Shown here piece by piece: positions 1-14,908 of a DNA stretch of 64,000 bases. The DNA lies in assembly GCA_019155185.1 (NCBI GenBank), contig CM032813.1:1484501-1548500 (forward strand), read 5' to 3'. Under the pieces are notes generated by a model. The model was not told the DNA's origin. It saw only the letters and a program-made list of their open reading frames with translations, and did no database searches. The stretch is from Beaufortia kweichowensis. Its lineage: Eukaryota; Chordata; Actinopteri; Cypriniformes; Gastromyzontidae. Both the position numbers and the translations under genes were made by a program. How positions within the stretch are numbered: the first letter of the stretch is position 1; each line of letters starts with the position of its first letter.

Positions 1-250
1 TCTCTCAACACGACCGAAAAGAATCCTGTCACAACAAGTAAATTGATTTCATTTTGGTTTTTGTTTGGTTGTCAAGATTTTCTAATTTATTTCTCTGGGC
101 TGATATATAGCTTCATTCAGCATTCACAGCAGAATGGATGCTCTGAGCTTTCATGCGTACAACTTTCAATTATTCATGCGTTTTGCATAACACGCACTTT
201 ACTGTCATTGGCTGAACTTGACATTTTTTTGATTAGTGTTTTTTGTGCAG

Positions 251-325
251 GCGTACGTGGTGAATGACAATACTGTGGCTGTCCGGCGTCTCTCGTCTGT
301 CTGTCGCTGTTATGCGGCAGTGCAC
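251..325 (+). CDS. Candidate internal coding exon (75 bp, 25 codons), gene unknown
   Basis: A T-rich tract ending in TTTTTTGTGCAG (AG at 249-250) is followed by 75 bases open in one frame only; the other two frames hit TGA within 20 bases. The piece ends at CAC|GTGAGT, a near-consensus donor at 326. The length is a multiple of three, so the exon would be phase 0 on both sides. The peptide begins AYVVNDNTVAVRRLSSV and continues with two Cys and an AAVH end. It is richer in CpG (GCG, TAC-GTG, CGG-CGT, TCG, GCG) than its surroundings. I do not recognise the protein, and no domain can be assigned to 25 residues. Seen: splice signals and open frame. Inferred: exon status. A chance ORF between good splice signals is the main alternative. 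Confidence 0.25.
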
Positions 326-1268
326 GTGAGTTGGTTTCAGCTAATGTTATTCTCACGTAATGGCTGATGTGGACGCTACTCTAATAAGAAAACACAATAC
401 CCATTAGCCCAATTCAAAGTTTAAAATTGCAAAGCTGAAAGTCAAACACAAAGCGTGTGTCCGTGTGATTTAAATTTCAATGCCAGCGCTGTCTCTTATT
501 GCCTTCTACACATAATTACAGACTAATATTTGCCTGACTTGCCCTGAGAATCAGCAGACACGGGTGGAATTGCAACGCGCCTGAACGACGATGCGCTACA
601 CTTCAGGGGAATGATGTTATGAGCAGCCGATGTCCTCAGGTGGGCATAAGCGCTTCAAATTCAGCCATCAATCATGTGTGAAAGGCAAACCCACACGCCA
701 CACCTGAACGACAAGATCACAAAAACATTTCTTTGAGAGAACGAATGAGATTGAATAAAAAGTTACATAAAATCCCATGTGTGTGTAATTGTTGAGCATC
801 TGTTAGTTGAGGTCGAAAGCGATGCGTATCTCTCAGTGAAAAGTTGGCAAACTCATTAATGTGGGCGTAACCGCGCTATTGTAACTTTGATAAATCTGTG
901 CGCTCTTGTGGAACCTTTAACTCGCAATCCCCAGCCTCGTCTCTCACTTTTTGTCCTTTATCTCTGTATTTGCACCAACCATGACTTGCAAACAAGGTTT
1001 GGTGAAAAAACATAATGAGATGTCCCTATAAGATATCTCTTTTTAATTAATAGAGTATAATAAGCGAGTTAATTGTCAGGCACACTCTGGGATTGTTTCT
1101 AGATAAAATAAAAGGTCTAATGAATTTGATCTTGTTATGTGATACAATCTGCTGCTGTTTTCGTTCATGTCCTTACCGCCTTCTGTTTCATTTCTAGGCT
1201 CGGTTTGCCCTCTGTTAACCTCTCTTCACCTCCTGCCTCATTATGTCACCTCTGTGTCTTACATGTTT

Positions 1269-1271
<3 letters not shown>
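326..1271. other. Noncoding, mostly unique sequence
   Basis: No gene, RNA or transposon is recognisable here. About 535-720 is more GC-balanced than its flanks and carries several CpGs (for example AACGCGCCTGAACGACGATGC near 575), giving it the look of a possible conserved noncoding block. The remainder is ordinary AT-rich DNA. Confidence 0.3.

Positions 1272-1327
<56 letters not shown>
1272..1327 (+). repeat. (TC)28 microsatellite
   Basis: An uninterrupted TC dinucleotide run. Serine/leucine-rich reading frames across it are artefacts of the repeat. Confidence 0.97.
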
Positions 1328-1330
<3 letters not shown>

Positions 1331-2480
1331 TCATTGTTTGGTCTCGTCAGTTCTTCTGCTTTAATTCCTGTGGCTTTGCAGAGGGCCATTTTAACGAGAG
1401 CTCAGGGAACTGAAGGTACAGGGAAGTGCCTGTCACCATCTTTTTGTGTCTTACAGAGCTGCTCGCTTTTGCGTTAGAGACAAAACTAGGGAAAAAAACC
1501 TGCGAATGTGAGGCAGGCTCCCATTTAAAGTCCAGAATAGTGTCTTTCTTAAGTTTCCATTCGCTAACTAGCGGGGAAAGTAGACCACACGAATGGCCCT
1601 TCCTGCTGTTGTTAATGAATGCATGTGTCTTCAAAGGCTTAACTAGAAAGAACTAAAGAAATGGGCTGCTAAGAACCAGTCAAGCTAGTCGTGCAATTTG
1701 AGGCAAAAGGAAAAGAGATGTATGAATGGTTAAAACCTAATTCTCATTATTAATTCATGCATATCTTACAGAATATGTGGAACAGTGCCGACCGTTAAGA
1801 GATCTCAGCTGTACCAGATTGTTTAAGACACATCAGGAGATGATCAAAGAACTTCTTATGTGGGTCATAATGTGGTATTATCAGCCTCAAATGGAATTGA
1901 ATTAGGTATGGTATTCTGCAGGTTTAGTATCGTATTGTTTGTTGTGTGTTTGTTTATTAAATACTGTCGTTTATTTAATTTATAGCTCAATATAACAAAT
2001 TTGACCCTGTCTTTACCATATTTACCATGTTTTACTCCAGAATTCTATAAAGATTCAGTGAATCTAATGACAGAGGAAAGTAATTGTTATAATGTTTTGA
2101 AACATACACATTACATTTATGCATTTGGCAATTCTTTAAAAGCTCGACCTTGGTATTGCCAGCACCATGTTTCACCAGTTAAGCTAAAGAAACATTTAAA
2201 CATGTAAAATCACCCCACATTGCACCTATGAGTATATGTAATTGTGCATTTTAGTTGCTTTAAGTGTTTAATGTATTCCTCTATATGTAGCACAGCATGT
2301 TACTGACATTAAAGGAATGATGGGCAGAGAAGGGACAAGCAGACAGCTTGCTGTATGACAGAGAGGCAGTGTGGACCACAGCATCCACAGATCCATGTTA
2401 ATAATTCACACTGGCTTTGTGTTTTACTGATGCCACTATATATGCCACTGAGGAAGAAACACTCACTGTTTGTTCATCTG
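1328..2480. other. Noncoding, nothing recognised
   Basis: AT-rich sequence with only short random open frames. Near 2108-2130 the string TTACATTTATGCATTTGGCA faintly resembles the tail of a fish SINE, but it is too short and diverged to call. Confidence 0.3.
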
Positions 2481-2815
<335 letters not shown>

Positions 2816-4644
2816 ACAGTGAGTTCAGAATACTATGTATGGAATAGAATAGAATATAAATTCAGAGTAAAAAACAGTTTAGTATCTAATGTGTTGCTTT
2901 TCCAGTTAAGCTCTTGTAAAATCAGCTCTCTGTGTCTGTTTATGTAGGACTTTCCTGTTTTGATCATTGAGAGCTGTATACGGTCACAGTCCAGAAGCAT
3001 CCAATCTATCCCGCTGTCATTTAACTCTCCATAAACCATTCTGACTCATATATATAATTACATTTATTTTTGGAATGTTATTGACAATTTAATCTATAAG
3101 TACTGCCCCGTGCAGTTCAGTGCATAGCACATTGTGTGCGAGTGTCTGCGTATCTCAATACGCTCAGAATAATTCAAAACCGCAAGTCCCTCCTAATGTC
3201 AGAGCAGTGAGTCTAAATCAATGGCGTCCATTTCTGTTCCAGACCTCATCTGCAACAGCATGAAAATCGATTGATCTGGACCTTTCTCTACAAAGGGCTG
3301 CCGTCTTTGCTGTTACAAATCTGCCCGTTGCGTTGAAATGGTTATCAGGAGTTTTTCGATTCAAAGCTGATTCTTCGTCAACAGCGGCAGAAGCATCAAA
3401 AGCTCCCTGTCCTCCGGGCTCGGCTGATAACCTTCACTCTCTGATGTTGATCCTGAATAAATGTCAGTTGTTATCTAGTGTTTGTTTCCCCCTCAGCCCT
3501 CCTCTTCAGATAATGCAGCTTTGGGTAGAAGAAATGTCTGCTTAAATTGGCCCAACCTGGCAACCTGGAAAGTTTGCATTAATGTGTAAATTAATAATTT
3601 CACTTAATTATTAATTCATTGATGTTGTGTTGTATTCCAGCATTTTTTGCATCTAGCTTGTCAGATCAACTTGTTTTATCTACAGCATGGCATGTAAAGG
3701 GTGTCCATTTGGATTGGGTGGGGTCGGGTGCTAAACTGTAGTCTTTTTTTTGTTGGATGTATATTTATAAGTGTGGGTAGGCGTGTGAGAAAAGAAGTCA
3801 AAGTGAAAGTTAGAGATCTGTGTGTGTGTGTGTGTTCAGAGAGGTTGTGATTATGAAAAACTGAAGGTGGCTAGTGTAGCTGTCATATTAGCGCTGGTTC
3901 TGTGGACGTGGGCACGCTGCGCTTATATTAAACTGTCACAACCAGAGAGAATGTCTGGCCGTCTGGGCCACCGAGAGAACAGACGTCTGGCCCAAGGACA
4001 TGTGATGACATCAACTCCCATGAATATTCTATTCTAAAATGAAACCTATAATTGTGTGTGTGTGTGTGTCCAGATAGGAGTGAAGCTAATTTATGTGTCA
4101 TCTCTAATACTACGTTGAAGCAGTATATTGTGTATCTGAACTCAGATGTTTAATAAAGCACTTTTAATAACAATACAGTAGAAAATATATGCACTAATAT
4201 GAATTGTTAATGTGAATGTTTATCTGAGCGTAGACAATAGAGTCTGGCTGTCAGGTTGTTTTTTCTCTGTGCATGTTTGTGTTAGTTGAATATTAAAAAA
4301 TGTAAGAACAATGAAATTAAATAATAAGCAAGAGTACAGGACGAAGCTGCCGGCAATCACACACTTGTGTTGATATTTAATACAGCAGATTAAAAGCATG
4401 TCATATTGCTTTTTATTAACAAAATGATAATATTGAGTGCATCTGGGCATTGTTCTCCATCGATTGAAAAAGTTTCCAGATATCTACCAGATTAAAGCAC
4501 CAGACATTATCATATACCAGAATGTATCACAAACTTTATTATATTATTCATGGTGTGTTAACGCGAAAACAGCGTAATGTCAAACATTTGAGTTAATAGT
4601 CTGTTTACTTTTGCAGTTTTCAAACCAATCAAACCCTGAACTTT
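2816..4644. other. Noncoding; two short (TG)n runs
   Basis: No gene recognised. Short TG runs occur at 3819-3835 and 4053-4069. The segment 3180-3560 is more GC-balanced than its surroundings but has no coherent coding frame. Confidence 0.35.
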
Positions 4645-5187
4645 TGGGCCTGTCCAAATACCAACACTTGCGTTTTTGGTCACGTACTTGCAAGCGTGTG
4701 CACAAAGGTAACGGGAGGTAAGTGTGCAAATCCACAATCAATACAATTCAGAGAAGTATTCAAAGATAAGTGCATTCATAATAGTCAGAAACTCCTATGC
4801 CTTTATATCATAAGAAACCACAGAAAACCTTTAAGTGTTCGTTGTTTTAGGTTTTTTATTGTAGATAATACAAAAATACCTAAAAGTGCTGTACATTGTC
4901 TTGGTGCAGACTGCAGAGATATGTATTTTGTAAAATGATGGGAACTGCTTTTTATCACTAAGTTAGAAACACTAACATTATTAACTTGTGTCATATGTGT
5001 CTTAAGTTCTAGAAAACATTTACATTTTAAAGAACAAAACAATGAGAACCGCCGACACAACTTGGAGCAACATTTTTGCACTTTCATCTAATTGGATACG
5101 TCTCTCAGCTACTTGAATACGTATGTCATGTAAGTAGAAAAATGGTGAAATGCAAAAACTTCAAGTGTGGGTATTTGGACAGGCCCA
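4645..5187. mobile_element. Non-autonomous DNA transposon (about 543 bp) with inverted termini
   Basis: The left end reads TGGGCCTGTCCAAATACC, then AACACTTG. The reverse complement of the right end reads TGGGCCTGTCCAAATACC, then CACACTTG. The first 18 bases are identical, and about 26 of the first 27 match before the arms drift apart. The interior (small ORFs at 4696-4938 + and 4803-5087 -) shows no transposase motif, so it would need a transposase supplied in trans. No clear target-site duplication of more than 2-3 bases is visible, so I do not assign a superfamily; hAT-like or P-like are possible. GTAAGT strings inside it are probably not real splice donors. Confidence 0.75.
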
Positions 5188-7685
5188 TTAAAGCCACTGA
5201 ATCCTGCCTCTTTATATTTCAGCAAAAGTACCGCCCACTTTATATGAACCAGACGTTCTGATTGGACCACAGAGAAGCTGAAGATGATCTGAAGGTTTGC
5301 TCTTTTGTGTCTCTCTCTTTAAACTGTGTCTGCTACAGCTGTAATACATTAACATGTCAGATTTGCTTTTATTAAATACAAATTAGATTCCTGGAGCTTT
5401 GCAGCTGCCGCGTCTGTTCGCTGAAGGAATATTGAGCTTCCAGAAACACTGTATGTATTGTTCATCATTTGAAAATCTTCCTGTGAAGAGGATTGTAAAA
5501 ACATGGGGTATTATCGATTTCAATAGCTGGAGTTTGATCCCAGTGCACATATTAGAGAAAACCACGTGTCTTACATTCAGTGGTTACATTAGTGAATCAT
5601 AATGTGTAATTTGCTAAATTCTAAAAACACTGATGGATCATTTTTTAATTTCATTCACAACATTAAAAATAATCGTGATGTTTAATGTTTAACTACAGCA
5701 TGAGGATTTTGGACTGGTGTGCCACATGCAGACAATAACCATTAAAATCTCCTCAAAAGCACTTTGTTCAAATAAGCATTGCTGAAATTGTCATATCACA
5801 AGTTCATGATTTCCATATGGCCCTTGCTTATGAGAAAGTGCTCTTTAGCAATCAGTCCATGTGGGTGGTTTTACTAAGTAAGAGACCTTTAATGTGACTT
5901 GTTTTTCTTTAAAGGCTCAGTAATCTTTCCGCTGTGCCATAGCTAATACTTTATGACTTCACAAGATGTTATTTCTCATATATATTCAGTGACCACTTTT
6001 TCATTTTAAGCTTCTCATTTTTGAAGTCTTGCCCTTAGCAGATGCTCATTTGATCAAACCATCATGCAAATGGTACTGTATATACACGAGATGTTCTGGA
6101 TTAAAAGCGTTCAGGTTGGTCAGAACTTTATAATGATAATAACAGTAAACACAGTTTACGATGTACTCATCCTTTACTATGTTAACATATATTGGGTTAG
6201 TATGCTCTCAGATTTAATTGTGAAACATCTGGAATAAGGTAATAAATTGTTTGGCAAACATAACGCAGTAAAAAAATTACACACGGTTGCTCTTTTTCGA
6301 CCCCTTAAAAGTTCACAGTTTAATGAAAGTCCAATGTAATATAACAAAAAGAGGCAATGGTGCTTACAAATAAATTGACAAAATAGTTTCTGTGTTTGTT
6401 AGACACTTACAAATACTTAATATGAAGTAAATAGTGAAGTTAAAGTCATAACCAGATATATTTCTTATATACAACAGTCCAATAAGATTCATGTCAATTC
6501 AATTTCTTCTTCACGAATATGAACACTGACACACTGTAGTGTCAGGGTTTCAGTCAAATCCCCTACGCCTCTTTATGTAATTTAATTTGCGTCACATTTT
6601 TTCTTACAATAGACAATTACGGTAGACATCGCGCAAAGCAGCTCAAGAGAAATTAACAGCTTGACAGAAATTAAGTGTGAAATTGCCTCAGCAACAGGTA
6701 CATGATAAGGTTATAATTGTTTGACGATGAATGCCACATCCAGTTCTCCCAAAATGGATTGGGTTTGAAGTGAAAGCCAGTCTGGGAGTTCAACACAAAA
6801 GAGCGGGTGGATGAAGGAGTCTGCGGTGATCAGCGTGTGCCCGCTGTCGTGTCCTGTGGCCAGCTGGTACAGTGCCAGAGCAAACGCACATTCAGATTAT
6901 TGTCACCCTTGTGTTTGCCCTTTGACCTCTGCAGAGCAGTGAGGCTAACTGCTTCTGAAGTCAGGGTCAGAGTTCACTATGCTCAGCAGATGTCTCCTAG
7001 AGTTTAGGCAGGAGAAAGGGACAAATTGCATGTTTTCCAAGATATCAGCTTGCCAACAGGAAATGGGTGATATTTAGCGGATTATTTAGTTTGGCCTTGA
7101 GAAAGCTTGTCTGCATTAAACACATTTTTTGTTATAGATGAAAACATACACAGAAATCAGCATCGTTGGAGAGGCATTTGGACTTTCAGGTGATGGGACG
7201 CTGGCCTGTCATAGATTGAGAAAGAAAGCCGTTTAGGAAAGTTAAACGATAGCTTTGGCTGTATTAACTCTGCAGGTTTGTACCATTTCCATCAATTATT
7301 AAAGCTCCCTGTGGACCGCTAACACCAAGTGGATTTATCATGTTTTGGAATAGCCACGGGTGTGCCCTCCCATCATACAGCATTTAACCGTTTAAACATA
7401 CCGTATTTCTCTTCTGTAAATCTTTCTCTGTGTTTAGGGTTTCAGAATCATGTAAAGCATGAATTTGCCTACAGAGGTGAATCTCTGGAGAAAGTCTGCA
7501 CATCTTGCTGGTTTCATTAGCAAAAACATAGAGACTCATCACAAGTTGTTTTATTGTTGTGGTTAGACAACAGACAAGCTGGCTATCTAGAAATTATTTT
7601 TACAATGGACTGATTGCATTTTAAGATAATGACATTTTAAAAATCATGTTGGTTTGTGACCATAATAAAATACAAGAAAAAATGC
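5188..7685. other. Noncoding; possible conserved block at about 6590-7010
   Basis: 5188-6590 is AT-rich with nothing recognisable. About 6590-7010 is unique and balanced in composition, with strings such as CCCTTTGACCTCTGCAG near 6918, which contains a nuclear-receptor-like half site (TGACCT). It could be a cis-regulatory block, but that rests on texture only. 7010-7685 shows nothing. Confidence 0.25.
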
Positions 7686-7932
7686 TTAAAGAGATATTTT
7701 ACTCAAATTCTAAAATCATTCATTGACCATCATGTTGTATGAAACACAGAAGAAGATATTCTGAGAAATGATTTTGTGTTAAAGGGGGTGAATGTTGTTT
7801 GATTACTAAGATTCTTCAAAATATCTTCTTTTGTGTTCTGCAGAAAAAAGAAAGTCATACAGGATTGAAATGACATGAGGATAAATAAATGATGAAGTTT
7901 TATTTAATATTTGGATGAACTATCCTTTTTAA
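7686..7932. mobile_element. Fold-back MITE of the cyprinid 'TTAAAGGGATAGTTCACCC' type
   Basis: It starts with TTAAAGAGATATTTTACTCAAA and ends with TGGATGAACTATCCTTTTTAA, the expected inverted termini with substitutions. In between are the family's mirrored landmarks: ACACAGAAGAAGATATTCTGAG on the left arm and ATTCTTCAAAATATCTTC, TTTTGTGTTCTGCAGA, GAAAGTCATACAGG and GACATGAGG on the right. This family (often compared with Angel-type elements) is non-coding and very abundant in cyprinids; naming it is from memory. Related copies lie at 37468, 46868, 57695 and 59591. Confidence 0.8.
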
Positions 7933-8185
7933 CACTGGTGTTTTAGGTTTTTTACTGGTTTGGGTCTTGTTTCCATGGTTTGTGAGTACATGTATCATTC
8001 AGCATTTCTTCTCTCAGTTATATGAAATCATTCATTCCTCTTAAGAGATAATAAATCAATGCTCAGGACACTGATGAGGTAATACAGTTTCCTGAAACTG
8101 GAGTAAACATAATTATCGAACAGTCCTTTTCATGTCAACATCTGTATTAAACCACTGCTAACACTTTGTCATTAGTAGTCTGTGT

Positions 8186-8515
8186 TTGAGGACATTGATC
8201 CAGCATCATCCTGAGATGCCACAGCACAAGATTAATGTGCAGCGAGTTCCAGAATTCTCTCTGGACTCACGTTCAGGAGGTGTCCTGCAGATGGGCTCCA
8301 CGCGCCTCCGTCCCGCTGCGCGACATGATGCTGCTGGCGACTGGACCTCTGAGGATTTTGGGGGGTTGTCGGATGTGTCAGCCCCCGCTGAGCCGACAGG
8401 TGCAGGTGTGTTCCATCTTGTTGATAATGACGATGGCAGGGATTCTGACAGCTGGACCTCTGACATCTTCCAGCCGGACATCTTGGCACACCTGTGGAGT
8501 CTGAAGGTCCTTTAA
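8186..8515 (+). other. GC/CpG-rich ORF island, coding status doubtful
   Basis: A 109-codon frame is open on + and uses an acidic stretch (DWTSEDFGGLSD, then DNDDGRDSDSWTSDIF). Three other overlapping frames are also open (8235-8504 +, 8206-8481 - and 8232-8489 -), which points to local loss of stop codons through GC content rather than selection on one frame. CTGGACCTCTGA occurs twice (about 8344 and 8454), suggesting an internal duplication. I recognise no domain. A decayed transposon or gene fragment is as likely as a regulatory CpG cluster. Confidence 0.3.
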
Positions 8516-8626
8516 GATTATGTGTCTGTGTGTGCTTCAGGAGTAGGAATTAACAAAAGCCTGATGATACTGTTTGATATAATGTGTTGATTTTTAAACT
8601 TTTTGGTTATTTTTCTTGCCTATGTG

Positions 8627-8760
8627 AAATTAATCATGGTTTTACTACAGTAACTGCAGTCTCACTACAGGAACAAAAGTTTAATCGTGATTACTATAGT
8701 AAAAACTATGGTATTACATACATCATGGCACTTTTACTATAGTAAAACGATGGTTAATTT
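8627..8760. mobile_element. 134-bp MITE with about 27-bp inverted termini
   Basis: The left end AAATTAATCATGGTTTTACT (continuing ACAGTAA) and the reverse complement of the right end AAATTAACCATCGTTTTACT (continuing ATAGTAA) agree at 24 of 27 positions. The interior repeats the TACTATAGTAAAAACTATGG theme, so the element is nearly a palindrome. Elements of this 'ATGGTTTTACTATAGTAA' type are common in cyprinid DNA (from memory). There is no coding capacity. Confidence 0.75.
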
Positions 8761-11056
8761 GACCAAAACTTTTCTTCTTCTGAAAACATTAATGCATTGT
8801 TATTTGCAATTTCTTTTTTGTTGTTATTTATTCAGATAGTACTAATGTTCTTTAAATATCATTGCGAGACAAATAGAGATAAAAATGGTTTGGAAAATAT
8901 TAATCTGGTAAACTGATATTATATTAAGTCTGTTATCATGTGGTAAAATAATGCTGTACATACAGTAGATATATCACACATTCCCTATTGTGTCCATACA
9001 ATACAAAGTTTTTCATTTAACTAGTTTCCGTAGGGAACCTTTGTTCAAACAATACTTATTCATTTCTTTGTTTTGCTAATTAACGTCTTTTTGGCCCATG
9101 TTTCCATGTATGCTAATCTGTGACACACAGCAACTTGATGACTCGAGACAGGATTAATGGCTGCGTCTCAGATCCGTCCCTGACAGGGACCTTAACGGGA
9201 AACTCGTGCTTTCTCTAATATTAATAAATGACAATCCATCTATTCTTAAAGGGCTTGTACTTCTGAATTATAGAAGAGCATCATAAGGGAGAGTATGAAG
9301 AAAAAGCTACAATAAAAAACAGAAGGATGACATGAGAGCGTTATTTAGGTTTTTGTAATGTAGACAAATCTACAGGATCCAAACGGGCAACACAGTTTTG
9401 TGGTAGTTGCTCATGTTTTGATGATGGATGCTTGTAGATTATACTCTTGGGTAGTATGAATGATTTACAGTCGACAGTGGCTTTTGTATGTTAAATTGGA
9501 CCTTGGATAAGAAGACACACCCTGTCTGTTTTATACTTGTGCTGACATAGATTCCATTAAACATGTTTAATATTTTAACAAACATGAAGTACTCCAGAAG
9601 TGGTATGATCCTGCATGTCTTGCATACTGTCATACATTACTGAACACTTGAACATATCACCTGAATTTGTTGGTGTATGTGTCTAAGAGTGCTATTGCTC
9701 GTTTAGTCAATAATTCACCCATGCAGTTTGTGTTTGGAGATATTACTGAGATTGCAATACTTTGTTCATTCCATATGTTTGATACGGCTCATCGAGCATT
9801 ACAATTGGCGGCGTGGTTTTCTTTAGAACAATACCGTATAACACGTCAAATTTTCCTAAGAGGAAGTCTACTTTTCTTTAATGTGATGGCAATCAAACCC
9901 ATCAAACTGAAAACCTGCTTGTGTCATTTGGGGAAAAACATGCAGATTGTTTTCTTGCTCTCCTCCTTTTCTTTCTATTTCAGACAATCTGTTGTGGATT
10001 AGGTGATGCGTCGGATGAAAGCGTGTTTAACCAAGCATCTGTCCTGCAAAGAACGTGTGAAAGAAAGAAGGTGTGTCATTATTTATTTGGATCAGTCGCG
10101 GTGCTGTTGGTGGAAGGGGAGCCCATCCGAAAACAATGATACACAAAGATACTTTCACATTGTCTGCTCTTCTGAATTGTTCTCTATTAACCCCATTTAC
10201 TGTTTTCTGGCAGGATTAACTGGAGTAGACGGCTGTTGTATTTAACAGCTCCAGAGGGGCCACTACATACTGGACCGCTTCCAGTTTCCAGTTTGTGAGG
10301 TCGCAAAAATCACTAGACACTTTACTGGACATGTTATTGGGAGCAGCGCTGGTGTGCAACCTGATGATAAAGGATTTAAGGTATTTCTGATTTTGCCAAA
10401 TAAATGATGCATTCTGGGATAAACATTTTTATCCTTTTCTATTCTATCACGTTTGTTTAAATTCAAGGATAGTTAATGTTTAGGATATGGAAATTATACA
10501 CATAAACATGCGTACACCTTCCCTCCTGATGTCCTTAACTCGTCATGCTCTTCATAAACATAACTCATACAGTAAATCAATAACTATCCTCCTGTAGGTG
10601 TATATTTTCTTTCCCGGCTATTTATGTTTATTCAAATGTGGCACGCACAAACACTCAACATACCATATGTATGCAAATATGATCCATAAGTAACACTTTC
10701 TCATTGAAAATGTACCAGAGAATTATGCTGGGAAAGAAATCGAAGCGAAATTAATTGAAGTAAGACCATTGTTACGTCTTGCAGATGAATGTGTTGGAAA
10801 CAGAAGCTTTAGATGACTGTGATCAGTAACTTACTATAGTTTAGCTATTAGATTTTTCTTCTCTGTTAGAACAAATGTTGATATTATGTGATGGTCAGGG
10901 CATTTATTCCATCACTATAGATTATGGTGTAAATTGTGTTTATTTTTAAATGATTATAAATATATCATAGGCCCATAAACATTTAAACACATTCTCTAAT
11001 GATGAATTTGGAACCTACACAGTATTTTTCTTTAAACCTAAATGATACAAACTAAA
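8761..11056. other. Noncoding, nothing firmly recognised
   Basis: Unique AT-rich sequence. The open frames at 9667-10002 and 9921-10245 lie in different frames over one another and show no domain. The segment 9120-9210 is unique and balanced in composition. Confidence 0.3.
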
Positions 11057-11150
11057 AAGTGCTGGGCTATTTTTAAAACAATGATTGGGTCAAAAAGTGA
11101 CAAACCCAACCGTTGGGTTATAAATAAACCTATGATGGGTCGTTTCCTGT
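11057..11150. repeat. 'GGGTT'-type dispersed repeat fragment
   Basis: GTGCTGGGCTATTTTTAAAA is followed by TGATTGGGTCAAAAAGTGAC, ACAAACCCAACCGTTGGGTT and GATGGGTCG. The alternation of AACCC and GGGTT around 'TTTTTAA' matches a short element widely spread in cyprinid genomes (from memory). The copy is diverged and its ends are unclear. Confidence 0.55.
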
Positions 11151-13253
<2,103 letters not shown>

Positions 13254-14749
13254 TAACCTTCTCTTCCCCTCTCTTATTTAATCACTTTCTCATCTTCATC
13301 TTCTCTTGTCTCACCTGGTGTTTATATTTAAATCCTGTTCTCTCGTTTGCCTCAGTTTTTTTCTCACTTAACCTTATTTAATATGTCTCCTCTGGAGACG
13401 TGGTCATATGCTGTGTCATTTTACTTCAGAAAATAGTTTAACAGCTGAGATGGATTGTGTTGCCACAGATTTGCAGTAACGGTTTGCCAGTGTTGACAGG
13501 CGTTTGCCAAAAGTTTGGCAAAAGACTTTCCAGACTGTCCTTTGTGCAAAGCATTTGCTGCAAATTGGGCACAAATGAACACCAAGTGGTGCATGTTATC
13601 TGACATGTGTGGTGTCCAGGCTATCCATGTCCTTTTTGGGTCTTGTCCACCTTTTATCTGCCTGTTTTATTCTCTCACTTTTGTGCTGTTCTATCTAGTA
13701 AAAGCAATGGAAAAATGTTGCTATAAGCAGCATGTAGTGTGACTCTTGCTGTTTCCCGAGCATATAGATTTTACACTTTACTAATACAACATCCATCTGA
13801 ATGTGGTGATTTCAAAATAAACATACGGCAAAAAGTCCAAAGATAAAAATGTTGCTTAAAAAGATCACATGCATCTATTCAGAAAGCCTAAAGCACCATT
13901 TATTTCTTCAGACAGAGAATTAGTGCTTCACATGTTTGTGCTGTCGGATCAATGCCGCACGGGAATAAAGTGTGGCCTGGTAATGAATTAGTCGTGATGT
14001 GATCACATAACCACACAAACACACACTGCACCATTTGACTAGTTTAACAACAACAACAACAACAACACAGCAGCCAGTTCACTGTAATCAATGAGCACTT
14101 TTTAATTAGTTTGAACAAGCCTGTGTGACTTATCCGCACCTCCTTATACAAACGAACACGCCACCACACGCTCGTAAATGCACCTGGTGGTGATATAGTG
14201 GAGATCTCAGACATGCTCTCGATGAGAGTGTGAGCTTTGTAAACTCCTTCTCATTGTGGATGTAATTGTGGGTTGATAAAGAAAAGAGACATCGATTCTT
14301 ACATGCAGAATGAGGATAATTGTGGTCCACGGAGAGACTTGATTTGTAGCCATATGAAAGCGTTTATTATAAAAGCACCACATGCAGATGGATGTTGTAT
14401 TTATTCGCTGTAAACATTATGGGCTGGGCACTGTTGCTATAATTGCTAATTTTCCAAATGATTAAATCCAAGAAAGCAATCATTTATTTTTCCTATAAAA
14501 GAGTAGTGTTGTTAAGCAACACTATAGTTAAATGTGTGTGTGTGTGTGTGTGTCTGACTTGCTTTTTTAGAATCAGATGTATGACATAAAGGTATGTATG
14601 GCTTCTGTTCCTATTAAATCCAGTTAAGGATGGAGTTTTCTTTTATATATAAGTCAGACTTGATTATTCCAAAACAATATTGGCATTGTAATTTATTCTG
14701 CAACAAAGTTGAAAGTCATTTTATTTAGACGTGAACTGAAAGCATTTGT
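13254..14749. other. Noncoding with short SSRs; possible regulatory block 13910-14340
   Basis: Contains (AAC)n at about 14047-14067 and (GT)n at 14533-14553. Segment 13910-14340 is unique, carries several CpGs and contains TTTTTAATTAGTTTG (a homeodomain-type TAATTA core near 14104). 13440-13610 has mirrored 'TTTGCCAAAAGTTTGGCAAA' strings that may mark an old repeat. No gene is visible. Confidence 0.3.
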
Positions 14750-14908
14750 TGGGCTCTATGGTTCAATAAAAAACAGTTCTTTATAGTGATAGAAAGTGTT
14801 AGAAAGAAATGTTTTTGAGAGCCTTTGACAGAAAAGTTCAATGGGCAACCAAAAATGGTTCTTCTATGGCATTGCTGCTTTTTCAGACCTTAATTTTGAA
14901 AAGTGTAC
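14750..14908. mobile_element. MITE fragment of the 'AAGAACC' cyprinid type
   Basis: The order GGGCTCTATGGTTCAATAAA, then AACAGTTCTTTATAGTG, AACCAAAAATGGTTCTTCTA, TGGCATTGCTG and TTTTGAAAAGTGTA matches a familiar short cyprinid element built from GGTTCTTTA/AAGAACC repeats and ending in 'AAGAGTGTA'. The family attribution is from memory. The copy is diverged. Confidence 0.55.

Noticed and set aside
2101..2135. Possible SINE tail (TTACATTTATGCATTTGGCA)
   Set aside because: Lacks the diagnostic TTTTATCCAAAGCGACTTAC core; too short.
13440..13620. Mirrored TTTGCCAAAAGTTTGGCAAA strings as a transposon
   Set aside because: Only a local 7-8 bp inverted match; no defined ends.
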